This document shows, piece after piece, positions 1-8,177 of a stretch of DNA of 64,000 nt. Below the pieces are notes generated by a model. That model did no database searches. It was not told where the DNA came from and saw only the letters and a list, made by a program, of their open reading frames with translations. Position 1 is the first letter of the stretch, and each line of letters opens with the position of its first letter. Both the position numbers and the translations under genes were made by a program. The DNA comes from Acidimicrobiaceae bacterium (lineage in GTDB: Bacteria; Actinomycetota; Acidimicrobiia; Acidimicrobiales; RAAP-2): NCBI GenBank assembly GCA_027449885.1, contig DAIDKS010000024.1, positions 51,099 to 115,098 on the forward strand, in the 5' to 3' direction.

Positions 1-6
1 CGTGAA

Positions 7-35
7 TTGACAACGATGTCAGACCCCGCTAGGGT
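7..35 (+). promoter_or_regulatory. Promoter of the sugar ABC importer operon
   Basis: TTGACA at 7-12 is followed by a 17-nt spacer and TAGGGT at 30-35, a near-ideal housekeeping promoter with the TANNNT -10 box that recurs in this window. It lies 62 nt upstream of the binding-protein start, so that mRNA should have a leader. The function is inferred from the motif alone. Confidence 0.6.
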
Positions 36-96
36 CCGACCAGACTGCTGGTGTCACTCCGATGCCCGCAGCCTCGACCAAGGGGGTTAGGGAAAC

Positions 97-1119
97 ATGA
101 AGTCACGTTCGTGGCGCGTTGTCCAGGGAGCGGCGATCGCCTCCACGCTGGCCGCGTCGTCCATGGCGTTCGTCGGGGGCGCGGCCTCCGTCGCCGGCGC
201 CGCTAGTTCGAAGTACACCATCGCCTTCGTCGTCGGGGCCGAGGCCGACCCGTTCTTCCAGTCGATGTACGTCGGCGCCAAGGCCGAAGCGGCGAAGCTC
301 CACGTGAACCTCATCTGGCAGGGTGACCCGGTCGACTACTCGCCCGCCACTCAGATCCCGGTCGTGCAGCAGGTGCTGGCACTCAAGCCCAACGCGCTCG
401 TGATCGCCCCGACCGACACCAAGGCCCTCAACCCCTACATCGCCTCCGCGGTGAAGTCGGGCATCAAGGTCCTCAACGTGGACTCCGGCTCCTCGTACCA
501 GAAGAACATCACGTCGTGGGTGACGGGCAACAACTCGCAGGGTGGCAAGGCTGCGGCCGACGCTCTCGCCCAGGCCATGGACTACGCGAAGAACTGCACC
601 TCGTCGAACAAGTGCAACGTCGCCATCGGCGTCTCCTCGCTCACGACGTCGACCGACGCGGCACGCGTGGCGGGATTCAAGGCCGAGGTCAAGGCCAAGT
701 ACCCGAACATCACGATGTTGAACGACGTGGTGAGCCAGTCCCAGCCGTCGGTCGCCCAGTCGGCCTTCGCGCAGGACATCTCGGCCCACAACCTCGCGGG
801 AATCTTCGCGGTGGACGGCACGGACTCTGAGGGAGCGACCAACGCCGTGAAGGCGGCGGGCTCGGCCGGCGCCAAGATCAAGATCGTGGGCTACGACGCC
901 TACGCGGCCAACATCTCCTCAATGACCGCGGGCGGTCTGGGAGCCATCTCGGCGATCATCTCGCAGCAGCCGACCCTCGAGGGCCAGCTCATCATCCAGT
1001 ACGCCGTCCAGGCGCTCCAGCACAAGAAGGTTCCGCACCTGCGTACGCTGCCGAACATCACGCTGACGCCCACGACGTCGGCCTCGGTGCTCGCGAAGTA
1101 CCAGTACGTCGCCAGCTGA
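97..1119 (+). CDS. Sugar ABC transporter substrate-binding protein (ribose type)
   Basis: Predicted extracytoplasmic binding protein of a ribose/xylose-type ABC importer, 340 aa, the usual length for periplasmic-binding-protein family 4. Residues 1 to about 35 form a signal peptide with a positively charged start, an Ala-rich hydrophobic core and an AGA-type cleavage region. No lipobox cysteine is obvious. The mature part begins with a beta strand (YTIAFVVG) followed by a DPFFQSMYVGA segment typical of the sugar-binding lobe. The permease and ATPase genes follow on the same strand. The substrate cannot be read from sequence; a pentose, hexose or polyol is likely. Confidence 0.88.
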   Translation: MKSRSWRVVQGAAIASTLAASSMAFVGGAASVAGAASSKYTIAFVVGAEADPFFQSMYVGAKAEAAKLHVNLIWQGDPVDYSPATQIPVVQQVLALKPNALVIAPTDTKALNPYIASAVKSGIKVLNVDSGSSYQKNITSWVTGNNSQGGKAAADALAQAMDYAKNCTSSNKCNVAIGVSSLTTSTDAARVAGFKAEVKAKYPNITMLNDVVSQSQPSVAQSAFAQDISAHNLAGIFAVDGTDSEGATNAVKAAGSAGAKIKIVGYDAYAANISSMTAGGLGAISAIISQQPTLEGQLIIQYAVQALQHKKVPHLRTLPNITLTPTTSASVLAKYQYVAS

Positions 1120-1132
1120 TCGGTCTCCCCGG

Positions 1133-1168
1133 AGGACCGGGTCGGGCTCTCCCGCCCGGCCCGGTCCT
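1133..1168 (+). terminator. Hairpin between binding protein and permease genes
   Basis: A near-perfect GC-rich inverted repeat (arms of about 15 bp beginning AGGACCGGG and ending CCCGGTCCT, loop TCTCCC) lies 14 nt after the binding-protein stop. There is no T tract. It probably acts as an attenuator or 3' RNA-stabilising element, giving more binding protein than membrane subunits, as is common in such operons. Confidence 0.5.
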
Positions 1169-1204
1169 CGCCATTAGTAGATTCGACTGAGCCGTCCAAG
1201 GAGT

Positions 1205-2236
1205 GTGGTGAGCACCTCGTCCGATCGAGTCGGGAGCCCCGTCGTCGCGGCCCCCGCACCGTCGCGCCTGCGCCGCGTGGTGACCAATCAGCAGTTCGTG
1301 CTGTTCCTGGTCCTGCTCGCACTGATCGTCTTCTTCGGTAGTCGTAACTCCCTCTTCTTTCGCACCGGGGAGTTCTCGAACCTCCTGACCGACTTCAGCG
1401 GGCTCGTCCTCATCGCCATCGCCGAGACCTTCGTGATTACCGCCGGCGGCATCGACCTCGCCGTGGGCTCCACGACCGCCGTCACGGGCGTCATCGTCGC
1501 CGGGTGGATCCAGCCCCTCGTCAACCACAACGTCAACCAGGCGGTGGTGCTCCTCGTCGGCACCCTCGCCTCCATCGTGATCGGGGCCCTCGCCGGCGGC
1601 TTCAGCGCCCTGCTCATCACGGTCTTCGACCTCGTCCCGTTCGTGGCCACGCTCGTCACCTACAGCGTGGGTGCCGGACTCGCGCTGGTCATCTCGCACG
1701 GCGCCCCCGTGGGCTACAACCCGGGTGCCATCTACTGGAGCGCCTCCGGGGTCGGCATGGTCACCTGGCTGGTCGCCATCGTGTTGGTCGTCGCCGTCAC
1801 GCTCGGCGTCGTCCTGCACCTCACCGTCTACGGGCGCTACAACTTCGCCATCGGCTCCAACGAGTTCGCGGCCCGAGCGGCCGGCATCAACGTGCGCCGA
1901 CACCTGGTGTCCGTCTACGTCCTCGCCGGCATCCTGGCCGGACTTACCGGAATGTTCTTCTACATCCGATCGGGCTCGGGGGCCGCCACGACGGGGGTGA
2001 CCAACTCGGCCAACCTGGTCGCGATCGCCGCCGTCGTCATTGGTGGGGCATCGCTCGTCGGCGGCGTGGGCCGCTGGGCCGGCACCATGCTCGGCGCCGC
2101 CGTCCTCACGGTGGTGAGCGACGGCCTGATCTTCATCAACGTCCCTCCCACCTGGATCCAGGTCGTCGTCGGAGCGCTCATCGCGCTGGCGGCCCTCCTC
2201 CAGTCGTTCCGGCGCCGATCTCGGAGGATGACATGA
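1205..2236 (+). CDS. Sugar ABC transporter permease (RbsC family)
   Basis: Membrane subunit of the same importer, 343 aa (342 if the adjacent GTG at 1208 is used). After a hydrophilic N-terminus of about 25 residues the protein is a series of hydrophobic helices. The segment GGIDLAVGSTTAVTG (about residues 81-95) is the conserved signature of the RbsC/XylH/FrcC permease family. Its stop codon overlaps the ATG of the ATPase gene (ATGA at 2233-2236), so the two are translationally coupled. Confidence 0.88.
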   Translation: MVSTSSDRVGSPVVAAPAPSRLRRVVTNQQFVLFLVLLALIVFFGSRNSLFFRTGEFSNLLTDFSGLVLIAIAETFVITAGGIDLAVGSTTAVTGVIVAGWIQPLVNHNVNQAVVLLVGTLASIVIGALAGGFSALLITVFDLVPFVATLVTYSVGAGLALVISHGAPVGYNPGAIYWSASGVGMVTWLVAIVLVVAVTLGVVLHLTVYGRYNFAIGSNEFAARAAGINVRRHLVSVYVLAGILAGLTGMFFYIRSGSGAATTGVTNSANLVAIAAVVIGGASLVGGVGRWAGTMLGAAVLTVVSDGLIFINVPPTWIQVVVGALIALAALLQSFRRRSRRMT

Positions 2237-2997
2237 CCACGACCGCGACACGTCAGCCGGTCCTCGAGCTGCGCCACGTCAACCTCCACTACGGCTCCGT
2301 CGAGGCCCTGCACGACGTGAGCTTCAGCGCCTACGCGGGTGAGGTCATCGGGCTCGTCGGGGACAACGGCGCCGGAAAGTCCTCCCTGATCAAGACCATC
2401 TCCGGAGTGAACACGCCCGACTCGGGCGAGATCCTCGTCGACGGAACGCTCCGCCACTGGCGCAGCCCGCACGACTCCATGGAGGCGGGCATCGAGACGC
2501 TCTACCAGGACTCCGGACTGGCTCCCGACCTCTCCATCGGCTCGAACGTCTTCCTCGGTCGCGAGACGCGACGCCGAGGAGTCCTCGGGCGACTGGGGTT
2601 CGTCGACCAGACGTCGATGGAACGCGAGGCGCTCGAGCACCTGTCGCGCGTCGGGATCACCATATCCGAGACCAACCGCACGGTCTCCGAGCTCTCGGGG
2701 GGCCAGCGCCAGGCGGTCGCCATCGGTCGCGCGATCGCCTGGGCACGTCACGTCATCATCCTCGACGAGCCCACCAACCACCTCGGCGCTCGCCAGTCCG
2801 CCGAGGTGCTGAAGGTGATCACCTCGGCCCGCGAACACGGGCTGTGCGTCCTCTTCATCTCCCACACCCTCCCCCACGTCCTCGAGGTCACCGACCGCAT
2901 CATCGTGCTGCGGCTCGGTCGCGTGGTCCGCGACGCGCCGACGAGGGAGTTCACCGTGGAGAGCCTGCTCGGGGCCATCACGGGGCTCAACGAGTAG
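2233..2997 (+). CDS. Sugar ABC transporter ATP-binding protein, single-domain (FrcA-like)
   Basis: Cytoplasmic ATPase energising the importer, 254 aa with a single nucleotide-binding domain. Walker A is GDNGAGKS (43-50), the signature is LSGGQ (about 154-158) and Walker B ends in ILDEPTNH (about 176-183). RbsA/MglA/XylG proteins usually carry two such domains in about 500 aa, so this is the half-size form seen in fructose-type (FrcA) systems and probably works as a homodimer. The start at 2233 is set by the overlap with the permease stop. Confidence 0.87.
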   Translation: MTTTATRQPVLELRHVNLHYGSVEALHDVSFSAYAGEVIGLVGDNGAGKSSLIKTISGVNTPDSGEILVDGTLRHWRSPHDSMEAGIETLYQDSGLAPDLSIGSNVFLGRETRRRGVLGRLGFVDQTSMEREALEHLSRVGITISETNRTVSELSGGQRQAVAIGRAIAWARHVIILDEPTNHLGARQSAEVLKVITSAREHGLCVLFISHTLPHVLEVTDRIIVLRLGRVVRDAPTREFTVESLLGAITGLNE

Positions 2998-3068
2998 GTC
3001 GTCCCGTTCGCGCCGGCTCCTCCCGCCCGGGTGCGTATCCCCGCCCGCCCACCGCTGACCCGCGGGGA

Positions 3069-3080
3069 TAGCCTCCAATG
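3069..3080 (+). promoter_or_regulatory. Leaderless promoter of the ABC-2 exporter
   Basis: TAGCCT at 3069-3074 followed by 6 nt and a GTG codon at 3081. The same TANNNT-6-start spacing recurs at many genes in the window and indicates a leaderless mRNA. It favours GTG 3081 over the ATG at 3078, which would lie only 3 nt from the box. Confidence 0.5.
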
Positions 3081-3977
3081 GTGACCAGCGGCCTCGTCCT
3101 CAGCGGTCTGCGCCGCCGGTTCGGAGACCTGGTCGCGCTGCGGGACCTCAGCTTCGACGTGGCGGGCGGCGTCGTCACCGGGTTCCTCGGACCCAATGGA
3201 GCGGGAAAGACCACCACGATGCGCGCCGTCTTCGGCCTCACCGACCTCGACGGGGGCTCGATTACCTGGAACGGACGCCCCGTCGACGCGACGGTACGCC
3301 AACGCTTCGGCTACATGCCCGAGGAGCGGGGCCTCTACCCCACCATGCGCGTCGGCGACCAGGTCGAGTACCTCGGCCAGCTCCACGGGCTCTCGTCGCT
3401 CGACGCCCGGCGTTCGACGCAGCAGTGGCTCGAGCGGCTCGGGATCGCCGATCGGGCCCAGGACCGCGTCGAGGACCTGTCGCACGGCAACCAGCAGCGA
3501 GTGCAGCTGGCCTCGGCGCTCGTGCACGAGCCCGACCTGCTCGTCCTCGACGAGCCCCTCGCCGGACTCGACCCGACCGGGATCGACGACATCGGGGCGG
3601 TGCTGGTCGAGCAGGCGCGCCTCGGGCGTGGCGTCCTCTTCTCGAGCCACCAACTTGATCAGGTCGAGGACCTGTGCGAGCAGGTCGTGATCATCGACCA
3701 CGGCCAGCTGGTCGTCCGGGGAACCGTGGACGAGCTCGCGAGTGCCGGCCCACCCCGGTGGCGCGTGCGCGTCGACGGCGACCGTGACGGGTCGTGGGCG
3801 GCGTCACTGCCCGGCGTGACCGTGTCCGAGGTTCGTGGTGGTGAGGTCCGGCTCGTCCTCGACCCCGGGACGGACTCGTCCGCCGTGCTGGCGGCGGCGT
3901 CACGCGTCGGCCGCGTCACGGAGTTCTCGCTCCAGCGCCGACGTATGTCGGAGGTCTTCCGCGAGGCGGTGCGATGA
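3081..3977 (+). CDS. ABC-2 type transporter ATP-binding protein (NatA-like)
   Basis: ATPase subunit of an ABC-2 export system, 298 aa. Walker A is GPNGAGKTT (about 37-45), followed by a Q-loop region containing YMPEERGLYP, the signature LSHGNQQR and Walker B LLVLDEPLAGLDP. The C-terminal ~80 residues match the extra domain found in NatA/CcmA-type ATPases. It overlaps the permease gene by an ATGA at 3974-3977. NatAB systems export Na+ or drugs; the substrate here is unknown. Confidence 0.82.
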   Translation: MTSGLVLSGLRRRFGDLVALRDLSFDVAGGVVTGFLGPNGAGKTTTMRAVFGLTDLDGGSITWNGRPVDATVRQRFGYMPEERGLYPTMRVGDQVEYLGQLHGLSSLDARRSTQQWLERLGIADRAQDRVEDLSHGNQQRVQLASALVHEPDLLVLDEPLAGLDPTGIDDIGAVLVEQARLGRGVLFSSHQLDQVEDLCEQVVIIDHGQLVVRGTVDELASAGPPRWRVRVDGDRDGSWAASLPGVTVSEVRGGEVRLVLDPGTDSSAVLAAASRVGRVTEFSLQRRRMSEVFREAVR

Positions 3978-5293
3978 CCCGCGCCCTCGCGATCCGGCTC
4001 GTCATCGCCGCCCTCGTCGTCGTGGCGGTGGTCCGTCGGCGATGGCGTCGACGCCCGCGGAGGGACCAGCCAGTCGCCACGCGCTCGGACGCCCGAGCCT
4101 CGTCCCACGCGAATCGCAGCGTGGTCCTCCTCGTCGCCACGCGCGAGATCCGCCAACGCCTACGGGGCCGGGTACTCAAGGTGTCGACCCTCGTCATCAT
4201 GCTCGCCGTCGTCGCCGCGATCGTGCTGCCGACCATCCGCTCCCATACGTCGTCCCGCGTCCGCCTCGCCGTCGTGGCCGGGGCCCCCGCGTCGATCGAC
4301 GCGCTCGCCGCGCGTACGGCGACCGCCCTCGGGTTGCACCTGCGGGTCTCGACCGTGACGACGACGTCGGCCGGCAAGGCGGACCTGACGACGAATCGCG
4401 TCGACCTCGTCGTCACCGACCACTCGAACGTGATCGTCGCTCGAGCCCCCTCACCCACCGACACGTCCCCGGCTGCCCAGTTCGTCCGCGACCTGGCGAA
4501 CGAGCTGGGCACCGCCCGGGCCGTGGCCGCCGCGGGATTGACACCCGCTCAGGCCGACGCCCTGGCCCACGCGGCCCCGGTCACGATCACCGCGCTGAGC
4601 GGCTCGGGCCGCCGACACCTGGTCGACCCCACGTCCATCATCGGCATCATCCTCACCTTCGTCCTCCTCTCCCAGTACGACCAGTGGATCCTCACCGGCG
4701 TCATGGAGGAGAAGTCGAGTCGCGTCATCGAGGTCCTTCTCGCCACCGTGAAGCCCCTCCAGCTCATCGCCGGCAAGGTCCTCGGCATCGGCGCCGTCGC
4801 CCTCGCCCAGGGGACCCTGATCGTGACGACCGCCCTCGTCGCGGCCTCGGCGGTCGGCTCGTCGATCCTGCACGGGACGGCCCCGTGGGTCCTCGCGTCG
4901 TCGCTGCTCTGGCTCGTCCTCGGCTACGTCTTCTACAGCTGGGTCTTCGCCGCCGCCGGGTCGATGGCCGAGCGGATGGACCAGGCCCAGTCCCTGGTCT
5001 TCCCCCTCACCGTCCCCCTGATCGTCGCCTACGTGTACGCGCTCTCGACCGCCAGCTCGGGCAACGCGTCACTCCTGTTCAAGGTCCTCGCCTACTTCCC
5101 CCCGACCGCACTCTTCGCCATGCCGACCCTCGTGGGTCTCCACGCCGTCAGCGTCGGGCCCTTCCTCGCGTCGGTCGCCATCGACCTCGTCGGGACGTAC
5201 CTCATCGCTCAGGTAGCGGCGACCGTCTATCGGCGCGCCATCCTGCGCACGGGAGGACGGGTGCGCTGGCGCGACCTCACGCGGACGCGCTGA
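3974..5293 (+). CDS. ABC-2 type transporter permease (NatB-like)
   Basis: Membrane partner of the preceding ATPase, 439 aa. It has one N-terminal hydrophobic helix, an Arg-rich cytoplasmic stretch, a second helix near 70-90, then a large extracytoplasmic region and a cluster of helices in the C-terminal half. The segment MEEKSSRVIEVLLATV before the helix cluster is a hallmark of ABC-2 permeases of the NatB/YhaP group. It ends 4 nt from the convergent reductase gene. Confidence 0.8.
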   Translation: MTRALAIRLVIAALVVVAVVRRRWRRRPRRDQPVATRSDARASSHANRSVVLLVATREIRQRLRGRVLKVSTLVIMLAVVAAIVLPTIRSHTSSRVRLAVVAGAPASIDALAARTATALGLHLRVSTVTTTSAGKADLTTNRVDLVVTDHSNVIVARAPSPTDTSPAAQFVRDLANELGTARAVAAAGLTPAQADALAHAAPVTITALSGSGRRHLVDPTSIIGIILTFVLLSQYDQWILTGVMEEKSSRVIEVLLATVKPLQLIAGKVLGIGAVALAQGTLIVTTALVAASAVGSSILHGTAPWVLASSLLWLVLGYVFYSWVFAAAGSMAERMDQAQSLVFPLTVPLIVAYVYALSTASSGNASLLFKVLAYFPPTALFAMPTLVGLHAVSVGPFLASVAIDLVGTYLIAQVAATVYRRAILRTGGRVRWRDLTRTR

Positions 5294-5297
5294 GCTC

Positions 5298-6185
5298 CTA
5301 CTCCAGTCCCGACAGCCCGCGAATCGCTCGCGCCAGGGCCGCGTTGTCCTCGTCGCCGAAGCCGCGACCGATGAGCCCGTCCTCGAGCGTCGCCGCGAGG
5401 GCCGCCACCGGGAGCGTGGATCCCGACTGCGACGCGAGATCCAGCGCGATGCGAAGGTCCTTGCGGTGCAGGGAGAGGCGGAATCCCAGCGGGTAGTCGT
5501 TCTCGATCATTCGCCCCGCTCGATTGGCGAGCACCCACGATCCGGCCGCGCCTCCGGTGAGCGCCCCCACGACCGCACCGGCATCGAGTCCGGCCGCCAG
5601 GGCGAGCGTCACGCCCTCCGCGACCGCGAGGTAGGTCCCCGCGAGGATCACCTGGTTGACCGCCTTCGCCCACTGGCCGGATCCCACCGGACCGAGGTGG
5701 GTGATCGTGGACCCCACCGCGTCGAGCACCGGGCCGACGCGGGTGACGTCCCCGGGTTCGCCGCCCACGAGGACGCTCAGCGTTCCCCGGCGCGCCCCCT
5801 CCGTCCCGCCGGTCACGGGAGCGTCCACGAACCCCACGCCGCGAGCACGGAGCCGCTCCGCCACCTCCCGGGCCGTCACGGGACTGATCGTCGAGAAGTC
5901 GACGACGACCGTTCCCGCCGCGAGGTGCTCCGCGAGGCCCTCGTCACCGAAGAGCACGTCGACCACGTCCGGACCGTCGGTCACGCACAGCGCCACGACG
6001 TCGGAGCCCGCGGCAACGGCCGAGCGGTCCGCGACGCGATCGACGCCGGAGGCACCCTCCCCGCGCCCCGGCGTGCGATTCCAGGCTCGCACCACCAGTC
6101 CGGTCGCCGCGATGTTCGCCGCCATCGGCGCGCCCATCTCGCCCAACCCGACGAAACCCACCTGCCGCACGTCACTCCCGCTCAT
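5298..6185 (-). CDS. NAD(P)-dependent 3-hydroxyacid dehydrogenase, probable tartronate-semialdehyde reductase
   Basis: Beta-hydroxyacid dehydrogenase, 295 aa, a normal length for GarR/GlxR/HIBADH. The N-terminus carries a Rossmann motif (GFVGLGEMGAPMA, about residues 9-21), then DAPVTGG, the substrate-binding segment, and GSGQWAKAVNQ with the catalytic Lys. It would reduce tartronate semialdehyde to glycerate, or act on 3-hydroxyisobutyrate. The ATG at 6185 overlaps the stop of the upstream glycerate kinase gene (ATGA), so the enzymes are coupled and glycerate is the likely shared metabolite. Confidence 0.78.
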   Translation of the reverse strand: MSGSDVRQVGFVGLGEMGAPMAANIAATGLVVRAWNRTPGRGEGASGVDRVADRSAVAAGSDVVALCVTDGPDVVDVLFGDEGLAEHLAAGTVVVDFSTISPVTAREVAERLRARGVGFVDAPVTGGTEGARRGTLSVLVGGEPGDVTRVGPVLDAVGSTITHLGPVGSGQWAKAVNQVILAGTYLAVAEGVTLALAAGLDAGAVVGALTGGAAGSWVLANRAGRMIENDYPLGFRLSLHRKDLRIALDLASQSGSTLPVAALAATLEDGLIGRGFGDEDNAALARAIRGLSGLE

Positions 6186-7471
6186 GACCGCTCCTCTCGC
6201 GCGTCGAGCGTACCGGGGCTCGTGGGCGCCCCCTCGGCCCCGCCGTCGATGACGACGCCGTAGAGGTCGCAGAGGTTCCACCCCGTCGGCTCGCCGGGGA
6301 GGACCGTGGCGACCGCCGTGGCCAGGGCGTGGGTGTCGTGGTCCGTGAAGGCTCCCGCCACGTCGATGCCGCGACGCGTCGCCGCGACGACATCCTCCGG
6401 CGCGACCACGACTCCCCCGACGTCGGGCTCGTGGTCCCGGCCGTCCGTGGCGACGGCGACGGCCACCGATCGGGCCCGGCCCGACGCGGCGAGCCGGTGC
6501 GCCGCGCGCAGGGCGAACTCCTGGCACCTTCCACCTCGGCCCGCACCCCCGACGCGAATCGCCACCTCCCCAGCCCCCAGCACGGCCACCCGTCCACCCG
6601 TGCGCCGGGCCACCTCGACGAACTCCTCAGCGACGTCGGCCACCTCACCGACGACCCGTGCGCCCATCGAGACGGAGGTGTAGCCGCGGGACGCGGCCTC
6701 GTCGAGTGCGAGGGCCAGGGCGTCGGCCGGCGTGGCGATCACCACCCGACGAACGGGCGGGGCGGGATGCTCGTCGAGCCACGCCTCCCGAGCGCGGCGA
6801 GCGGTGCGCCAGCGCTCCCCGAGCGGATCGTCGCTCAACCCGACGCCCCCGAGGAGCCGTTCGAGTTCGTCCGCCGACGGTGCGTACCGCGTCGCCGGCC
6901 CGGATCCGACCCAGTCGGGGCCGCTCACCACATTGTCGACCATCGTGACGAGGATGACCTCACGAGCGACCGTCGCGGCGGCCAGCGCCCCTCCCCCCAC
7001 CCGCGAGACGGACGCGCGGAGTCGGTTGAGCTCTCCGATGTCGGTGCCGTGTCGAAGGGCGGCCCGCCAGAGTCCACGGAGGTCCGCGACGCCGACGGGC
7101 TCGACGGTCGCCGTCGCCAGGGCCGAGGCTCCACCCGAGAGAGCCATGACGAGGGGAACCTCCGGCGACCCGTCCTCCACGAACGCGATGGCGGCCCGCC
7201 CGCACGCGAGGCTGCGCTCACCGGCGATCGGGTGATCTCCCACGTGGTCGCCGGGACGGGCCGCCTCGGCCGTCGTCACCACGAGTCGGCGCCGTACGCG
7301 CAGGCCCGAGTCCTCCACGGCCCGGGCCATCGCCGAGGACGCCTTGCCGAGGGCCACGAGGTCGACCACGCGACCGCCCACGTCGGCGAGGGCCGCCCGC
7401 ATCCGGGCGCTCAGGTCGAGCCCCCGCCAGGCGGTCGCCATCGCGAGGGCATCCGCGCGCCACTCATCCAC
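6182..7471 (-). CDS. Glycerate 2-kinase (MOFRL family)
   Basis: Phosphorylates D-glycerate to 2-phosphoglycerate. About 429 aa, typical of the GckA/TtuD class. N-terminal features include VDLVALGKASSAM and the glycine-rich LVMALSGGASAL. The C-terminal MOFRL domain includes VAVATDGRDHEPD and LCDLYGVVIDGG. An in-frame GTG at 7480 would add three residues, but the -10 box TAGCGT (7484-7479) lies 7 nt before the GTG at 7471, so I prefer 7471. The downstream gene overlaps it by ATGA. Confidence 0.82.
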   Translation of the reverse strand: MDEWRADALAMATAWRGLDLSARMRAALADVGGRVVDLVALGKASSAMARAVEDSGLRVRRRLVVTTAEAARPGDHVGDHPIAGERSLACGRAAIAFVEDGSPEVPLVMALSGGASALATATVEPVGVADLRGLWRAALRHGTDIGELNRLRASVSRVGGGALAAATVAREVILVTMVDNVVSGPDWVGSGPATRYAPSADELERLLGGVGLSDDPLGERWRTARRAREAWLDEHPAPPVRRVVIATPADALALALDEAASRGYTSVSMGARVVGEVADVAEEFVEVARRTGGRVAVLGAGEVAIRVGGAGRGGRCQEFALRAAHRLAASGRARSVAVAVATDGRDHEPDVGGVVVAPEDVVAATRRGIDVAGAFTDHDTHALATAVATVLPGEPTGWNLCDLYGVVIDGGAEGAPTSPGTLDAREERS

Positions 7472-7512
7472 CCCCTTCACGCTACGGCGGCCCGTCCCCT
7501 AGCGTGAAGGGG
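7472..7512. promoter_or_regulatory. Divergent leaderless promoters inside a 13-bp inverted repeat
   Basis: CCCCTTCACGCTA (7472-7484) and its exact reverse complement TAGCGTGAAGGGG (7500-7512) flank a 15-nt spacer. Each arm holds a TAGCGT box. On the plus strand the box is 6 nt before the HAD gene GTG (7512); on the minus strand it is 7 nt before the kinase GTG (7471). The symmetry suggests coordinated divergent control, possibly by a dimeric regulator. Confidence 0.6.
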
Positions 7513-8162
7513 TGCCCGACCCGATCATCGTCTTCGACCTGGACGGCACCCTGGTCGACTCCGCCCCCGGCATCCTGGCGTCCTACCACCTCACCCTCGA
7601 CGAGTGGGATCGGCCCGCGGACCCCCGGGTGCTCGCCACCCTCATCGGGCCGCCGCTCCACGACTCCTTCGCCCGGCTCGGCTTCGTACCCGAGGAGATT
7701 GACGCGGTCGTCGCGCGCTATCGCGAGCACTACGCGATCGTGGGCCCCGCGGGCTGCACCCCCTACGCCGGCACCCGAGACCTGCTCGAGCGCAGCCACG
7801 AGGTCGCGACCCTCGCGATCGCGACCGCCAAGCGCGAGGACTTCGCCCGCCGCATACTCGGGGAGTGGGGCCTCGAGGGATACTTCCACACCATCGTCGG
7901 CGCCCCCGTCGACGGGCGGCGCGCCGACAAGACGAGCCTCGTGGCCACCGTCCTCGGACGGGAAGGTGGTTCGCCACCCGAGGGGTGGATGGTCGGCGAC
8001 CGGCGATTCGACGTGGAGGCCGGACGGGCGCACGGCCTGCGCACGCTGGGCGTCCTCTGGGGCTACGGTTCGGCTGACGAGTTGACGGGCGCCGGGGTCG
8101 ACGCCCTCGCCCGCGACGCGGCCGACGCCGTCGCCCGGCTCACGGTCTCACTGGCGCCGTAG
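7512..8162 (+). CDS. HAD-superfamily phosphatase (phosphoglycolate phosphatase-like)
   Basis: Haloacid dehalogenase family hydrolase, 216 aa. Motif I is IVFDLDGTLVDSAPG near the N-terminus, with the nucleophile Asp and the catalytic Asp two residues later. The IATAKR segment matches motif II (Ser/Thr), Lys lies in the DKTS region (motif III), and MVGDRRFD is motif IV. Length and cap arrangement match Gph/PPaseA-type enzymes. It is divergent from glycerate kinase and followed by a 2-hydroxyacid oxidase, which fits phosphoglycolate to glycolate hydrolysis, but related enzymes hydrolyse other phosphates. Confidence 0.75.
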   Translation: MPDPIIVFDLDGTLVDSAPGILASYHLTLDEWDRPADPRVLATLIGPPLHDSFARLGFVPEEIDAVVARYREHYAIVGPAGCTPYAGTRDLLERSHEVATLAIATAKREDFARRILGEWGLEGYFHTIVGAPVDGRRADKTSLVATVLGREGGSPPEGWMVGDRRFDVEAGRAHGLRTLGVLWGYGSADELTGAGVDALARDAADAVARLTVSLAP

Positions 8163-8165
8163 GGC

Positions 8166-8177
8166 CATACTGGGGAG
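8166..8177 (+). promoter_or_regulatory. Leaderless-type promoter of the 2-hydroxyacid oxidase
   Basis: CATACT (8166-8171) followed by GGGGAG and ATG at 8178, the 6-nt spacing seen elsewhere. GGGGAG could also serve as a ribosome-binding site if transcription starts upstream, so the leaderless reading is tentative. Confidence 0.35.

Noticed and set aside
1058..2251. Long open frame antisense to the sugar permease (397 codons), and similar long frames at 1504-2232, 35738-37321 and 38475-39590
   Set aside because: High GC makes antisense and shifted frames open by chance. Their products are Arg/Pro/Gly-rich without any motif and overlap well-supported genes.
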